A stretch of DNA of 64,000 nt, from assembly GCF_030622045.1 (NCBI RefSeq), contig NZ_CP130886.1:1997557-2061556 (forward strand), written 5' to 3'. The stretch comes from Planctellipticum variicoloris (GTDB taxonomy: Bacteria > Planctomycetota > Planctomycetia > Planctomycetales > Planctomycetaceae). A program made the translations under genes and the position numbers. Positions 61,765 through 64,000 of this stretch are shown in pieces (the first letter of the stretch is position 1; each line of letters opens with the position of its first letter). Under the pieces are notes generated by a model, which was not told the DNA's origin, searched no databases, and worked only from the letters and a program-made list of their open reading frames with translations.

Positions 61765-64000
61765 GCGGACTTTCCTCGCTGGCGGTCGACATTCTGGAAG
61801 ATGCGCTTCAGCGTGCTCATCAGTTGCGACGGATTGAACTTCATCAGCATTTCGTCGAAGCCCGCACCCAGGATCCGCTCGCCATGAACGTCGCCGTCGA
61901 GCGACGTCATCGCGATCAGCGGAAGCTCGATCGTGCCGGGCCGCTTTCGAGCCCACTCCGCAAACTGGCAGCCGTCGACCTGCGGCATCTCGATGTCGCA
62001 GATGATCCCGTCGAAGTGGGTGTCGTGCTCGAGAATCGTCATTGCATCCGACGCCGAAGACGCCGTGTGTACTCGGTAGCCGTCGGCCTCCAACGCCGTG
62101 CGGGCGAGCTGACGGAAGAACATCGAGTCGTCGACGACGAGCAGGCGGCGCGCCTTCTTGACCTTGTCGCCGCGGAACCAGTCCGGATAAACCTGCGTCA
62201 GATAGTGCTGCGTATCCAGCACGTCGGTCGCTTTGCCGTTGATGATCGCAGTCCCCAGGGTTCCCGGTCGCTGCGACGCCATCCGGATGGTCAGCGGTTC
62301 GTCGATGATGTCTTCAATCTCGTCGACCAGCAGCCCGACCGAGCTGATGCCGTCCGAGAAGACGACGACCGACTGCATATCTCCGGCGTCTTCCGAGCTG
62401 GCTCCGTAACCCACCATCGCAATCAGGGGGAGCAGGTTGCCACGGTACTGGACGACCATGCGGTCGCCGCTCCGCTCGATCTGGTTGCGGGGAATCTCTT
62501 CCAGGCGCGAGACCAGCGCCAGCGGCACGGCGAGCGTACCGCTCTGGGCGGAGCGGAACAGCAGCAGCGAGGTCGACTCCTGCGGAATCCCGTGATCCTC
62601 TTCTTGCCGGGCCTGTTCCATCTGGGCCGCCCGGGACGCCTGGCCGCCGTATTCCGAAGCGATGCCGGCGACATCCAGAATGATGATGACTCGTCCGTCG
62701 CCGAGAATCGTGGTCCCCTGGTAGGCCTTGATCGATCTGAGGAGCGTGCCGACCGGTTTGACGACGATTTCCTGAGTGTCGAACACTTCGGAAACCAGCA
62801 GTCCGAACTGCTCTTCGCCGACCTGCACGACGACAATGTTGATGTCGTCCTCCGGGGCAGTATCCTCCGGAAGTTGCAGGACATCGTTGAGGTGAATCAG
62901 AGGCAGGAGCCGGTTCCGCAGGCGGAACACCTCGTGGCTGTGAATCCGCTCGATCCGCTGGCGTTCGTCGAACGGAACGCGGACGAGTTCGACGACCCCG
63001 AGCTGCGGAATCGCAAACGTCTCGCCCCCGCTCTCCACGACCAGCGCCGAAATGATGGCCAACGTCAGAGGAATCTTGATCTTGACGGTCGTTCCGACGC
63101 CGAGAACGGAGTTCAGTTCGACGGTCCCGCCGATCCGTTCGATCGCGGTGCGGACCACGTCCATCCCGACCCCGCGGCCCGAAACCGAACTGATCGTCTC
63201 GGCCGTCGAGAAACCCGGCAGAAAGATCAGCTTGAAAACCTCGGAATCCGGCATCGCAGCCGCGTCCGCCTCTGAAACAAGGCCGTTCTCGATGGCCTTC
63301 TTGAGGACTCGAACTCGATTGATGCCGGCGCCGTCGTCTTCGATGCGGATGATGACGTGACCGCCCTCGTGGTACGCGTCGAGACAGATGCGGCCGATTT
63401 CGGACTTTCCATTCGCCAGCCGAATGGCGGGAGTCTCGACCCCGTGGTCCGCCGAATTGCGGATCATGTGCGTCAGCGGGTCTTTGATGGCGTCGAGAAC
63501 CGTCCGGTCGAGTTCGGTCTCAGCCCCGGACATTTCCAGTTCGATCTGCTTGTCGGTGACTTTGCAGAGGTCGCGCACCAGCCGGGGCAGCTTGTTCCAC
63601 GCGTTGCCGATCGGCTGCATGCGGGTCTTCATGACCCCCTCCTGCAGATCGGTTGTCACGCGATTGAGATGAACGATCGGGGCGGCGTACTTGGACTCGT
63701 CTTCGCCGCGGACCATCTGCAGGAGCTGGTTGCGGGTCAGGACCAGTTCGCCGACCAGATTCATCAGGCGGTCGAGCACGTCCACATTCACGCGGATCGA
63801 CAGATCGGAAATGGTCTTCTTGCCACTTTCCTGGAGGGGATCGTGTTCCGGATCGATCGCAGGCGGTTGAGGCGGGGCCTTGGCCGCAATCGGGGCCGAC
63901 TGCGGAGACGCGACCGGCCTCGCTTCGGCAATCGGCTCTGGCGCGGAGACTGGTGTGAATTGGGCCGGGGTCGGCTCCGAGACCGCCGCCCGGACGGGCG
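61761..64000 (-). CDS. cheA: Hybrid chemotaxis histidine kinase, N-terminus outside the window
   Basis: The frame is open to the window edge, so the Hpt and CheY-binding parts are missing. Visible, about 746 residues: a Pro/Ala linker, the dimerisation helices ([21 protein letters not shown]), the ATPase domain with N box [15 protein letters not shown], and glycine boxes DDGAGINR and [10 protein letters not shown], then two CheW-like domains in a row (about residues 390-520 and 530-650), and a receiver domain at the end ([18 protein letters not shown]; Asp in [13 protein letters not shown]; Lys probably in LMKFNPSQ). A hybrid CheA with an attached receiver suggests a phosphate sink or internal relay. 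Confidence 0.93.
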   Translation of the reverse strand, partial: PVRAAVSEPTPAQFTPVSAPEPIAEARPVASPQSAPIAAKAPPQPPAIDPEHDPLQESGKKTISDLSIRVNVDVLDRLMNLVGELVLTRNQLLQMVRGEDESKYAAPIVHLNRVTTDLQEGVMKTRMQPIGNAWNKLPRLVRDLCKVTDKQIELEMSGAETELDRTVLDAIKDPLTHMIRNSADHGVETPAIRLANGKSEIGRICLDAYHEGGHVIIRIEDDGAGINRVRVLKKAIENGLVSEADAAAMPDSEVFKLIFLPGFSTAETISSVSGRGVGMDVVRTAIERIGGTVELNSVLGVGTTVKIKIPLTLAIISALVVESGGETFAIPQLGVVELVRVPFDERQRIERIHSHEVFRLRNRLLPLIHLNDVLQLPEDTAPEDDINIVVVQVGEEQFGLLVSEVFDTQEIVVKPVGTLLRSIKAYQGTTILGDGRVIIILDVAGIASEYGGQASRAAQMEQARQEEDHGIPQESTSLLLFRSAQSGTLAVPLALVSRLEEIPRNQIERSGDRMVVQYRGNLLPLIAMVGYGASSEDAGDMQSVVVFSDGISSVGLLVDEIEDIIDEPLTIRMASQRPGTLGTAIINGKATDVLDTQHYLTQVYPDWFRGDKVKKARRLLVVDDSMFFRQLARTALEADGYRVHTASSASDAMTILEHDTHFDGIICDIEMPQVDGCQFAEWARKRPGTIELPLIAMTSLDGDVHGERILGAGFDEMLMKFNPSQLMSTLKRIFQNVDRQRGKSA

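Overview
The window is high-GC DNA that looks like a Planctomycetota chromosome, probably from the Planctomycetales. The evidence is the gene content: a DUF1501 protein, two very large PVC-type cytochrome c/HEAT-repeat secreted proteins, a DUF1559 protein, a VIT-VWA protein, a Gfo/Idh/MocA oxidoreductase with a Tat signal, redoxin-cytochrome fusions, and many secreted proteins of unknown function. No rRNA, tRNA or CRISPR array was seen. Both end genes are cut by the window: an MMPL transporter on the left and cheA on the right.

Layout. 0-15.2 kb: MMPL/RND exporter, TauE-like permease, SGNH hydrolase, amidohydrolase, esterase, PilZ membrane protein, secreted oxidoreductase, second MMPL exporter, redoxin-cytochrome-monooxygenase fusion and a secreted unknown. 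15.5-22.1 kb: zinc-ribbon/TPR-like membrane protein, UspA, MurD, and a pair of paralogous membrane-anchored proteins. 22.2-30.3 kb: DUF1501 protein, then a divergent pair made of a GH32 fructan hydrolase and a 1344-residue PVC cytochrome/DUF1080 protein that share an N-terminal domain. 30.3-31.9 kb: an IS481-like element inside a composite inverted repeat. 32-39.3 kb: PdxA, histidine phosphatase, HAD phosphatase, DUF1559 protein, methyltransferase and VIT-VWA protein. 39.6-44.0 kb: a tightly overlapping GntR/ABC/permease/large membrane protein operon with a palindromic operator candidate. 44.0-45.1 kb: two overlapping TIR-domain genes, the first broken by an in-frame TGA. 45.3-50.5 kb: a 1727-residue deacetylase/PVC cytochrome fusion. 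50.7-54.3 kb: two further insertion-sequence-like units with palindromic repeats between them. 54.4-55.7 kb: a cysteine-cluster protein and a small membrane protein. 55.7-64.0 kb: a chemotaxis operon on the minus strand (cheA-cheW-globin-coupled soluble receptor-cheY-cheB-cheR).

The most unusual theme is a set of low-complexity, word-like repeats (for example AGTGGTTAGTGG, GTTGATGGTTGATC, GAGAGTTGAGAG), often arranged as inverted repeats. They abut or enter genes: one lies in frame inside the 1727-residue protein, one touches the murD start codon, another forms the murD 3' end, and another was split by the IS481-like element. The TIR pair with an internal stop and the two-frame IS with hairpin ends are the other candidates most worth testing. 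All assignments come from reading motifs by eye; no database search was run.
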